A stretch of DNA of 64,000 nt, from assembly GCF_011038885.2 (NCBI RefSeq), contig NZ_CP064952.1, forward strand, positions 124,001 through 188,000, written 5' to 3'. Position 1 is the first letter of the stretch. Every line of letters begins with the position of its first letter. Positions 1 through 7,324 of this stretch are shown here, one piece after another. The position numbers and the translations under genes are program-made. The notes below the pieces were generated by a model. That model searched no databases. It was not told where the DNA came from and was given only the letters and a program-made list of their open reading frames with translations. This DNA is from Schaalia sp. ZJ405. Lineage in GTDB: Bacteria > Actinomycetota > Actinomycetes > Actinomycetales > Actinomycetaceae.

Positions 1-753
1 CTTCGTTCCCAGCGGCGCTGGATTGTCGCGCGATGTTCCGACACCTCCGGCAGCAGTCTTCGACGGAGTTGACGATTCATCATCGCTGTCCTCGAACATA
101 TCGGAGGAGTCGTCGTGCTGTTCAATGCCGGGAATGGGCAGGTGAGAGGAGTCGAAGTGTGTCGTTTCGGCCAGCTTGCCGATGAATACGAGGTTGATGA
201 CAACGGCAATGATGGTTCCAAGAACCGCGATGATGACGGCGGCGATTGCGGTGCCGCGTTTCTTATTCTTGAGGAAGAGCCCAACGATTCCCAGGATGAG
301 GCCAGCTAAGAGTGGGATCCAGCCGATGAATGCCACAAGGGGAATGAGGGAAATGACTGCGCCGATGATTGCGAGAACCAAGCCGATAATGCCGACAACG
401 TTTGTCGTTTTCGGTGCCCCAGCGCCAGCCGGACCAGGCATTCCGGGAACCCCAGGAGTCCCAGGAACCCCGGGCATTCCGGGCCCGCCGGGGGTTGCGT
501 AGGGGCCCGGCTGCGCCTCGTACGGATACGCTGCGGTTTCCCTCTGCTGGTCGTACGGCGGCAAAGCCGTGGTCTCTTGCTCACGGGGTGCGCTGTAGGG
601 ACTTTCCGAGCTTTCGGGTGTTGTCTGCGCGTACGGCTGACCAAACTCGCCGGGCTGCTGCTCGGGGAGTTGCGTTGTCGGATCGGTCGGCTGCGCTGAG
701 TCCGTCGGATCCGAAGGGTTATCGGACGGAGGAGATCCGTAGGGATTCGTCAT
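1..753 (-). CDS. Pro-rich membrane protein with collagen-like segment (3' end off the window)
   Basis: The gene begins at the ATG at 753 behind a good ribosome site (AGAGGAACACC) and reads open to the left edge, so its C-terminus is missing. Residues 1 to about 110 are rich in Pro, Gln, Tyr, Ser and Thr and include a Gly-X-Y run (GMPGVPGTPGVPGMPG) at about 88-110. Two or three hydrophobic segments follow at about 118-190, in the style of DUF4190 membrane proteins. After an acidic Ser/Asp linker, the last visible residues, SRDNPAPLGT, resemble the start of a DUF4352-type extracellular beta domain. I infer a surface-anchored protein with a disordered cytoplasmic N-terminus. The function is unknown. 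Confidence 0.8.
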   Translation of the reverse strand, partial: MTNPYGSPPSDNPSDPTDSAQPTDPTTQLPEQQPGEFGQPYAQTTPESSESPYSAPREQETTALPPYDQQRETAAYPYEAQPGPYATPGGPGMPGVPGTPGVPGMPGPAGAGAPKTTNVVGIIGLVLAIIGAVISLIPLVAFIGWIPLLAGLILGIVGLFLKNKKRGTAIAAVIIAVLGTIIAVVINLVFIGKLAETTHFDSSHLPIPGIEQHDDSSDMFEDSDDESSTPSKTAAGGVGTSRDNPAPLGTK

Positions 754-795
754 GGTGTTCCTCTGCTGAAATGTGTGATGGAAATCTGTGATTGG

Positions 796-813
796 TGGGT
801 CAGTAATGACCCA
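796..813. promoter_or_regulatory. Perfect inverted repeat upstream of the Pro-rich membrane gene
   Basis: TGGGTCA-GTAA-TGACCCA is a perfect 7-bp palindrome with a 4-nt centre, about 43 bp upstream of the start codon at 753. It has no T-run and could be an operator. The rest of the 310-bp gap up to the tRNA gene (754-1063) shows no convincing gene. Confidence 0.35.
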
Positions 814-1025
814 AATCGTTGAAAATTTTACAGTAGGCGTATGTGGGAGGGAAGAGTGTCCTGCGTGCGGATCATCAAGCGTGAGGGTCCGCAGCCCGCG
901 CGCGAGCCCACACGAGGGACGGGAGAGAACTCGTGAGAATTGGCAGCGGAGGTTCGGGCTGGAGATAGCGGCCTCTGTATCAGCTCGCGCAGTGCATCAC
1001 GGTCAGGCTCGGGGAAACAATCAGA

Positions 1026-1055
1026 CCCGGAACCTCAAAACGTTGAGATTCCGGG
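1026..1055 (-). terminator. Terminator-like hairpin after tRNA-Pro
   Basis: CCCGGAA.CTCAA pairs with TTGAG.TTCCGGG around an AACG loop with one internal mismatch. On the minus strand it lies directly 3' of the tRNA gene and is followed by a modest T-rich stretch. Confidence 0.6.
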
Positions 1056-1063
1056 CCAATTTG

Positions 1064-1137
<74 letters not shown>

Positions 1138-1149
1138 TGCGACCGTTTG

Positions 1150-1178
1150 AGTATAGCGACGCACAGCGCAACAGCCAA
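1150..1178 (-). promoter_or_regulatory. Promoter of tRNA-Pro
   Basis: On the minus strand, TTGGCT and TATACT are separated by exactly 17 nt. The -10 element ends about 13 nt before the mature tRNA 5' end. This is a typical sigma-70-type stable-RNA promoter. Confidence 0.7.
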
Positions 1179-1261
1179 AATAAGAAGCATCACCGACGAT
1201 GCCGAATCCGTCACACTGTGTTCTCGGGCGACTCGAATTCAGCGCAGCTCCAGCGACACGT

Positions 1262-2311
1262 TCAGACTGACATGCCCTGGCGTCGGGGAATAAGAGTCAG
1301 GAGTGACACTTCGGGTCGCGTGGCAACGCGGATCGGTGCGAATGGCGAGGTGCCGAGGCCAGCCGATACATGGAGCCACGATGATCTTCCCCCCGAATCC
1401 CATCGCGTCAAACCTTTGGCATGAGTTCTCGGGAGATCACAGTTGGTGACAAGAGCCCCAAACCACGGAATACCGATCTGACCGCCGTGAGTGTGGCCGG
1501 CAAGGATGAGGTCCGACCCCATTCGGGTGAAGGGGTCGATGACACGCAGATACGGGGAATGGGTGATCCCGAGACGCACAGAGTGAGGGTCATCCCACGA
1601 CGTGTCGACCGTGACGATGCGTTCACGTTGGATGTGCGCGTCATCCGTACCGATGAGGCTCAGCGTCACCTCGTGGGAACGCGCGCCGGAACCGCGTTGC
1701 GCACGACGCGGAGTGAGCGACACCGAATCCGCTCGATTCGACAAGTCAGCCCACCCGGAATCCCTTAAAGTGCGCGCAACCTCGGTCCACGGAAGATCGG
1801 GATTGAGACGGTCGCGGTGACGTCCGACCTCACGGGGTTTGAGGTATTCAGCCCACCCCTTGTGTTCGGGGGAGTAGTAGTCATTCGACCCAAGAACAAA
1901 CGCTCCCGGATATTCCAGGAAGGGGCGGTGTGCGTCGAGGACGAGGTCGAGCCCGTCAACGGAACCAAAATTATCGCCCGTGGACACAACGAAATCGAAG
2001 ATTTCATCCCGAGCCACACGCTCAAGGAAGGAGACGATGAAATCCTGTCCCGGATACATGTGGAGGTCAGACAGATGAAGAATCCGGATCGGGGACGACA
2101 GGGCCTCGGGCCGAACCGGAACTGTGAACCGACGAATCGTCGGGAAGCGCCGTTCAATCGACCCCCACGCAAGAGTTGCTGCTCCGGCTGCCGCCGTCGT
2201 TGCCGCTGCGATCCCGAGGGCGCGGCCTACGGCAACGAGTCCTCGCGGGGCAAGTGATGGCCTGCGAGCGAGGTCTTCAAGACCCAGCGGGAGCGTACGC
2301 GTGTTATTCAT
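1262..2311 (-). CDS. Metallophosphoesterase (YkuE/Rv3683-like)
   Basis: This 349-residue predicted calcineurin-like phosphoesterase has an N-terminal hydrophobic segment at about 27-45. Its metal-binding motifs are all visible: DLH (ILHLSDLHM), GDN (STGDNFG), a GNHD variant (GSNDY) and GHTHGGQ. I chose the ATG at 2311, 10 bp after the PBP stop; an in-frame start further up would overlap the PBP gene by over 100 bp. The order metallophosphoesterase, class A PBP, WhiB matches mycobacterial Rv3683, ponA2 and whiB4. Its substrate is unknown; a cell-envelope role is inferred from the operon. Confidence 0.85.
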   Translation of the reverse strand: MNNTRTLPLGLEDLARRPSLAPRGLVAVGRALGIAAATTAAAGAATLAWGSIERRFPTIRRFTVPVRPEALSSPIRILHLSDLHMYPGQDFIVSFLERVARDEIFDFVVSTGDNFGSVDGLDLVLDAHRPFLEYPGAFVLGSNDYYSPEHKGWAEYLKPREVGRHRDRLNPDLPWTEVARTLRDSGWADLSNRADSVSLTPRRAQRGSGARSHEVTLSLIGTDDAHIQRERIVTVDTSWDDPHSVRLGITHSPYLRVIDPFTRMGSDLILAGHTHGGQIGIPWFGALVTNCDLPRTHAKGLTRWDSGGRSSWLHVSAGLGTSPFAPIRVATRPEVSLLTLIPRRQGMSV

Positions 2312-2321
2312 CGTCGACAGC

Positions 2322-4460
2322 TTACCTATCGTCAGTGTCGGTCTCTTCTTCGGCTTCGTCCTCGTCTTGCTTCTCTTTCTCTGAATCCCGTGAGACCGGA
2401 GGCGGCGGGGAACCGAGGTTCGCAAGCTCAAGGTTTTCGATGGGAGTTCCGCTCAATGCGGCAGACATATACGGTGACCAGATATTTGGTCCGATGAATG
2501 TCTGGCCGAAGAGTTCGGAATAGTAACGGCCGTTGATCACGACATTGCGTGCCGGTGTTGTTGACGCGTTTGCGTGCCCAACCCAGGCGGCGGTTGCGAG
2601 CGAGGGCGTGTAGCCGGCGAACCACGTGTTTGAGTTGTTATCTGTGGTTCCAGACTTCGCGGCGTAGGGGCGTCCATCCGCAATCCTCACATTGGTGTAG
2701 TACTGCGCTGTTGACCGCGAAAGAACAGTGGATACTTTGTGGGCCACATCAGTAGCAAGAACTTGATGACAGTCGGGCTGGTATTCCTTGAGCGTGGTTT
2801 CATCCCGGTCAACGACGGTTGTCATCGACTGGGGCTTACACAGGTTCCCATCGTTTGCCATCGCGCCGAAGGCGTTAGCCAGTTGCAGCGGGGAAGCGGT
2901 GACTGTACCGATAACCGCCGCAGGGTAGGCGTTGGGAACTTTCCCGTTTTCGTCGATACCGAAGTCATAAGCAGTTTGGAAAATCTGGCAGAAGTCCACC
3001 CGCGACGCCATGTTGACGAAAGCCTGGTTGACGGAAAGTCCCGTTGCACGGATCGAATTCATGACGCCATCTTTCCCTGGCAGATCGTTGACATCGAAAG
3101 GCGTCGTGGTGATTGGCTGCCCATCGCATGAGAAGGCGTGTGCGTGATAGTGGCGGTTGGGAGAGCCAACGGGGTCGTACACCGAATGGCCTTCTTTCAA
3201 CCATTGAATAAGGGTGAAGACCTTAAAAGTTGATCCAACTTGGAACTTGCCTTTGGCTCCGTAGTTTGACATCGTCTGCCCGGCTTCAACGCCGTAGGTC
3301 GTGTTCTGAGCCATAGCGACGATGTTCCCGGTTTTTGGATCCAGTGATACGAGGGCGTCGTCGAGGTCCGATTCGTCGTCAACGGGGATCGTTGACGTCA
3401 AAGCGGAGTAGGCGGCGTCCTGTTTGGCCGGGTCAAGGGTGGTGCGAATGGTGATTCCGCCGGTTTTGAGCAGGTGTTCGCGCTCTGCCTCGTTCTCGCC
3501 AAAAGCCTTGTCGTTGAGGAACTGCCCAACAACGTAGTCGCAGAAGTACGCGAGTTTCGAGTCCGCTCCTGAGCATCCTTCGGGGGTCCGAGTGGGTTTC
3601 AACATGTCGGCAACGGGGACTGCGATGCCCGCGTCGTATTCTTCCTGCGTGATGTACTCCTGGTCACGCATGACCTCGAGAACGGTGTTACGTCGTTCCT
3701 GTGCGGCTTCGGGATACGTCAGCGGATCGTATTCGACGGGTGACTGAACGAGGCCGGCGAGGAGCGCAGACTCAATGTAGGTCAGGTCGGAGGCGTGCTT
3801 TGAGAAGTATCGTTGTGCCGCTGCTTCAACTCCGTAGGTAATGGGTCCAAATGGTGCAATGTTCAGGTATCCCGTGAGAATGTCATCTTTGGACATCTTC
3901 TGTTCGATAGCCAGGGCGTACTTGATTTCACGAAGTTTTCGCTGAGTTGTCTGCTCAGTCGCGGCGGCCACCTGTTCGGCATCCCCTTCAAGATATCCGC
4001 GTTCTTGGAGGGAGTTACGAACGAATTGCTGAGTGATGGTCGACGCCCCCTGGGTTCCAGAGTCACCCAGATTGTTCACTAACGCGCGGAGGATACCCTG
4101 GGGGTCAACGCCGCGGTGTTCCTTGAAACGCTTGTCCTCGATGGCGATGATCGCGTTCTTCATGCTGTCGGAGATATTTGCCGAGGGAACGACGATCCGT
4201 TGCTTGTCGTAGAAGCGCGCGATGACAGCGCCCGTCGCGTCGAGCATGAGCGATTCTTCTGCCGGATCGGTGACATTAATTTCATGGGGAAGTTCGTTAA
4301 ACACCGACGGCATGGCCTTAACGGTGATCGCTGCCGATCCGGTGAGCGGGGCAAAGAGACCGGCTCCGAGAACGCCCATGAGGCTGGAGACGCTGAGGAA
4401 TGCGAGCAGCAAGCCAATGAGCTGAGCAGGCCGAATGAGGCGCGTTCGGGACTGAGACAT
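2322..4460 (-). CDS. ponA: Class A penicillin-binding protein (bifunctional transglycosylase/transpeptidase)
   Basis: This 712-residue membrane-anchored peptidoglycan synthase has one N-terminal membrane segment at about 14-38. The glycosyltransferase domain shows the catalytic motif EDKRFKEHRGVD, then GASTITQQ and the RKLREIKYA and GYLNIAPFG motifs. The transpeptidase domain shows STFK, SVN and KSGTT. Unlike PonA2 proteins there is no C-terminal PASTA repeat. Instead it ends in a highly acidic tail containing DEDEAEEE, where one copy of the dispersed CGAGGACGA motif lies. It is divergently transcribed from whiB. The gene symbol follows the synteny with mycobacterial ponA2. Confidence 0.93.
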   Translation of the reverse strand: MSQSRTRLIRPAQLIGLLLAFLSVSSLMGVLGAGLFAPLTGSAAITVKAMPSVFNELPHEINVTDPAEESLMLDATGAVIARFYDKQRIVVPSANISDSMKNAIIAIEDKRFKEHRGVDPQGILRALVNNLGDSGTQGASTITQQFVRNSLQERGYLEGDAEQVAAATEQTTQRKLREIKYALAIEQKMSKDDILTGYLNIAPFGPITYGVEAAAQRYFSKHASDLTYIESALLAGLVQSPVEYDPLTYPEAAQERRNTVLEVMRDQEYITQEEYDAGIAVPVADMLKPTRTPEGCSGADSKLAYFCDYVVGQFLNDKAFGENEAEREHLLKTGGITIRTTLDPAKQDAAYSALTSTIPVDDESDLDDALVSLDPKTGNIVAMAQNTTYGVEAGQTMSNYGAKGKFQVGSTFKVFTLIQWLKEGHSVYDPVGSPNRHYHAHAFSCDGQPITTTPFDVNDLPGKDGVMNSIRATGLSVNQAFVNMASRVDFCQIFQTAYDFGIDENGKVPNAYPAAVIGTVTASPLQLANAFGAMANDGNLCKPQSMTTVVDRDETTLKEYQPDCHQVLATDVAHKVSTVLSRSTAQYYTNVRIADGRPYAAKSGTTDNNSNTWFAGYTPSLATAAWVGHANASTTPARNVVINGRYYSELFGQTFIGPNIWSPYMSAALSGTPIENLELANLGSPPPPVSRDSEKEKQDEDEAEEETDTDDR

Positions 4461-4608
4461 GGGTTAAGAATACGTGTATTTGTCATATTTTGACCTGAGA
4501 GACCGCTGAAAACGATAAGTCGTCACACAAGCGAGTTTGTTCTTCGCGCCGACTGTGTGTATGGTCACATGTGTGGCTCGCTGACGAGCGGAAAACGGAG
4601 TATCTCAG
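4461..4608. promoter_or_regulatory. Divergent promoter region, PBP / whiB
   Basis: This 148-bp AT-richer gap lies between the divergent starts. It contains the self-complementary stretch ACATGTGT (around 4567) and a small hairpin GCTCG-CTGA-CGAGC just before the whiB ribosome site (GGAG). Individual promoter boxes cannot be assigned with confidence. Confidence 0.45.
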
Positions 4609-4944
4609 ATGACCAGTGTCGTTGAAGACCAAAGTTGGGTGGCGAAAGCACTATGCGCGGGTTATGAGCCCGATGCACTTTTTGTTCAAGGTGCCACTCA
4701 GAGACAGGTGAGGTTGCGGTGCCTCCAGTGTGAAGTGCGCCTAGAGTGCCTTGCCGACGCCCTCGAATCTGAGGCAAACTTCGGCGTCTGGGGGGGACTG
4801 ACCGAGCGCGAACGCCGTGCGATGCTTCGCCATTACACGGACGTCACCGATTGGGGCCAGTGGTTAGCAACGTCAACGGATCCCCTCGCCGTTGAAATCC
4901 GTGCTCCGAAGGTCCCCAAAGTCCTCTCGCACGTGCGCGGCTGA
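4609..4944 (+). CDS. WhiB-family Fe-S transcriptional regulator (WhiB4/WblA type)
   Basis: This 111-residue protein carries the four conserved cysteines of the WhiB family (LCAG, then CLQC, then LEC) that hold a [4Fe-4S] cluster, followed by the signature GVWGGLTERERR. The C-terminal tail is short and basic. WhiB proteins bind the housekeeping sigma factor and DNA. The position divergent from a class A PBP points to the WhiB4/WblA branch, which senses oxidation and affects envelope and antibiotic responses in other actinobacteria. The branch assignment is inference from synteny. Start codon ATG with GGAG 9-10 nt upstream. Confidence 0.92.
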   Translation: MTSVVEDQSWVAKALCAGYEPDALFVQGATQRQVRLRCLQCEVRLECLADALESEANFGVWGGLTERERRAMLRHYTDVTDWGQWLATSTDPLAVEIRAPKVPKVLSHVRG

Positions 4945-5007
4945 CCCGGGCACGAGGACGAGGCGGCAGTCAGCACCGGGAAGCTCCCACACCTGCGCGG
5001 CTGACCC
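4934..5007 (+). repeat. 14-bp direct repeats flanking an intergenic copy of the CGAGGACGAGG motif
   Basis: TGCGCGGCTGACCC occurs at 4934-4947 (containing the whiB stop codon) and again at 4994-5007, exactly 60 bp later. Between them lies the dispersed motif CGAGGACGAGG (4953-4963). GCTGAC and GTCAGC also form an inverted pair around the motif. The layout looks like a short insertion or duplication at the 3' end of whiB. Confidence 0.6.
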
Positions 5008-5108
5008 CCTGTTTCCCCATTCCTCCTCATTGGCGAGGGCGAAGCCGAGGGCAACCTGTTGTCGATATCCCAGCGCGTCATGATGCTCAATGCTCTTAGG
5101 ATGGACCC

Positions 5109-5279
5109 ATGACGAAATGGGAGTACACAACGATTCCGTTGCTCACGCACGCAACGAAGCAGATCCTCGATCAGTGGGGTGCTGACGGCTGGGAACTTGT
5201 CCAGGTCATTCCCGGACCGACGGGCGGCGACAGCCTCGTTGCCTACCTCAAACGTCCGGTGGACACCGATAACGCCTGA
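5109..5279 (+). CDS. Small DUF4177-like protein
   Basis: This 56-residue ORF starts at ATG 5109, with AGGATGG upstream, and ends at TGA 5279. The sequence MTKWEYTTIPLL...WGADGWELVQV has the WEY and DGWELV pattern of DUF4177 / Rv3678A-like small proteins. In mycobacteria such a gene also sits next to the whiB4-ponA2 group, which supports it being real. The function is unknown. It lies 16 bp upstream of the methyltransferase gene and is probably cotranscribed with it. Confidence 0.75.
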   Translation: MTKWEYTTIPLLTHATKQILDQWGADGWELVQVIPGPTGGDSLVAYLKRPVDTDNA

Positions 5280-5294
5280 GAGGTCGACGCATCA

Positions 5295-6053
5295 TTGCGT
5301 GAACATCGGGAGAACCCGTTCACCATCCCCGCACCGAGCTACGCGACGGTACGTCCGGCGTATCCACCGCAGGCGGTGACACATCTTCTCAACAGGTGTG
5401 CACAAACGCGCGGAGAACCGGTGCGTACCGTTGCCGATATCGGTGCGGGAACGGGCAAGATGACGCGGCTCCTCGCCGAACGTGGGCTTACAGTTGTCGC
5501 CGTTGAACCGTCGGCGGCGATGCGGTCGGAGTTTCATCGACTACACCCGGATCTGTCTGCGCACGGAATCCTCGTGGAGGGAAGCGCCGAACACACGGGG
5601 ATTGACAGTGCACGCATCGATCTGGTGGTCTTCGCGCAGTCGTGGCACTGGGTTGACGCGGACTTAGCGGCGGCCGAAGCGGCGCGAATCCTCCGGCCCC
5701 GGGGAATCCTCAGTGCCGTGTGGAACCAGATGGACGTTTCGATCCCCTGGGTTCATCGCCTGACACGCATCATGAGGTCCGGCGACGTTCACCGAATCGA
5801 TCGGCCTCCATCATTTGGAGCTCGTTTTGAGGAACCCAGGTCCGTCCTCGTCCCCTGGGAAGACTCGATGACACCGGAGCAGATCCTGGAACTGGGAACC
5901 ACCCGGTCGTCCTACTTGCGTCAGTGCGAATCTGGACGCAAACGGATGCAGGACAACCTCAGGTGGTACCTGTACACGCACCTGAGATACGAGGCCGAGC
6001 AACCCGTGACAATCCCCTATTCGACGCTTGTGTGGACGGCGGCACTTCGGTAG
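5295..6053 (+). CDS. Class I SAM-dependent methyltransferase
   Basis: This 252-residue protein has the SAM-binding glycine motif VADIGAGTGKMT at about 45-56, the acidic residue after beta-2 (VVAVEPS) and the motif FAQSWHWVD typical of the Methyltransf_11 / trans-aconitate-methyltransferase-like group. The start is TTG at 5295 (TTG CGT GAA CAT) with GAGAGG upstream; no better in-frame ATG lies near the N-terminus of the fold. The substrate cannot be told from sequence. It converges on the oxidoreductase gene 63 bp downstream. Confidence 0.85.
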   Translation: MREHRENPFTIPAPSYATVRPAYPPQAVTHLLNRCAQTRGEPVRTVADIGAGTGKMTRLLAERGLTVVAVEPSAAMRSEFHRLHPDLSAHGILVEGSAEHTGIDSARIDLVVFAQSWHWVDADLAAAEAARILRPRGILSAVWNQMDVSIPWVHRLTRIMRSGDVHRIDRPPSFGARFEEPRSVLVPWEDSMTPEQILELGTTRSSYLRQCESGRKRMQDNLRWYLYTHLRYEAEQPVTIPYSTLVWTAALR

Positions 6054-6115
6054 AGGAGAGGGAAAAGGCCGGTGGCTGCGGCTTCTCCCAGTCGCGCACA
6101 ACGGGAGCGAGGAGC

Positions 6116-7246
6116 CTAGGAGCGCGGCCCCTCTTTCTCCCAGGGGTAGACGACGCCGAGCTGCTCGCGCACAGTGTCGAGCAATTCCATGACACGGATC
6201 GTGTCATCGAGAGGCATCGTCGCAGATTCCGTCAATCCCGCAGCAAGACAGCGTGCAACCTCGGCAGCCTGGTACTGGAAGCCGCCGGGAACAGTCCCAT
6301 CCCACTCAGTGATGACACCGTTGTCGCGCTCCGGATCGGAAAAGACGCGCAGTCGAAGCGACGTGGGTCGATAGAACTGCTCGGGCATCTCAAGCGTGCC
6401 CTTCTCGCACACGACCTGACCGAAAGTTGCTGAGCGTCCATTGAAATTCGACGTGGCCGTTGCCGTTGCATCCTCGGTGCGTAAGAGCACAGCGTTTTCA
6501 ACATCCACGCCGAGCTCGGTGAGTTTCCCAGCCGAACCAACGACCTCGCAATCGGGGAGTACCTGCTGAACAAAAGACACCGAGTAGACCCCCAGATCAA
6601 GCAGTGCGCCGCCGCCGAGCTGCGGATCCCACATGCGCTGAACATTCCACAGGTCCTGACCGTGGTCGGCAAAGACCGTGGAGATTGCACCAAGCGATCC
6701 GTTGCGGAGAATCTGTGTGAGAACCTTCTGATGCGGCAGATGCCGGGTCCACATGGCCTCCATGCAGAACAAGCCCTTCGATCGGGCAAGCTCGACGACG
6801 CGGCGTGCCCCCGCTGCGTCCATCGTGAAGCACTTTTCCACGAGGATCGGCTTTCCAGCCTCAAGGGCCTGGATCGCGAGTTTTTCGTGCTCGGGGTGGA
6901 TGGCGGCGATATAGACGACGTCAATGTCGGGGTCGGCAAGCAGAGCCTCGTAGGACTCAAATGCACGGTTGACGCCGAACTTCTCAGCGAATTCTTCAGC
7001 GCGTTTCGGGTCACGCGCGGCCACGCCTTCCATGATTCCCGACGAGTAGGCGGCAACATCGTGAGCGAAGACAGAACCGATCCAGCCGGCTCCGAGGATC
7101 CCCCAACGCACAGCGGGTGCCTGCGTTGGATCAAGGAGTTCAACACCTTCGGCTCGCTGAGCAATCTCAGGAGGAAGAGGGAGGAGTTCGGCGTGAGGGT
7201 TACGAGGGTGGGCAGCTGGGCGCTGAGAATTCGACGTCTGTGTCAT
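6116..7246 (-). CDS. Gfo/Idh/MocA-family oxidoreductase
   Basis: This 376-residue NAD(P)-dependent dehydrogenase has the Rossmann motif GILGAGWIGSVFA near residue 50, the substrate-domain motif VEKCFTMD (EKP in most members, here EKC) and GGGALLDLGVY. It is closest in pattern to dihydrodiol dehydrogenase / glucose-fructose oxidoreductase-like enzymes. The substrate is unknown, probably a sugar or polyol. The ATG at 7246 (MTQTSNSQ) was chosen, with AAAGG just upstream; an in-frame start 20 codons earlier is possible. It is followed on the same strand by nothing else, and its upstream neighbour is the 897-residue membrane gene. Confidence 0.85.
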   Translation of the reverse strand: MTQTSNSQRPAAHPRNPHAELLPLPPEIAQRAEGVELLDPTQAPAVRWGILGAGWIGSVFAHDVAAYSSGIMEGVAARDPKRAEEFAEKFGVNRAFESYEALLADPDIDVVYIAAIHPEHEKLAIQALEAGKPILVEKCFTMDAAGARRVVELARSKGLFCMEAMWTRHLPHQKVLTQILRNGSLGAISTVFADHGQDLWNVQRMWDPQLGGGALLDLGVYSVSFVQQVLPDCEVVGSAGKLTELGVDVENAVLLRTEDATATATSNFNGRSATFGQVVCEKGTLEMPEQFYRPTSLRLRVFSDPERDNGVITEWDGTVPGGFQYQAAEVARCLAAGLTESATMPLDDTIRVMELLDTVREQLGVVYPWEKEGPRS

Positions 7247-7324
7247 ACCTTTTATTTTTGCATGACCCGACGGCATTTGGGATGTGAAGCCACGTGTCAA
7301 CGTCAACGAGCCGCGAGCTCGTCA

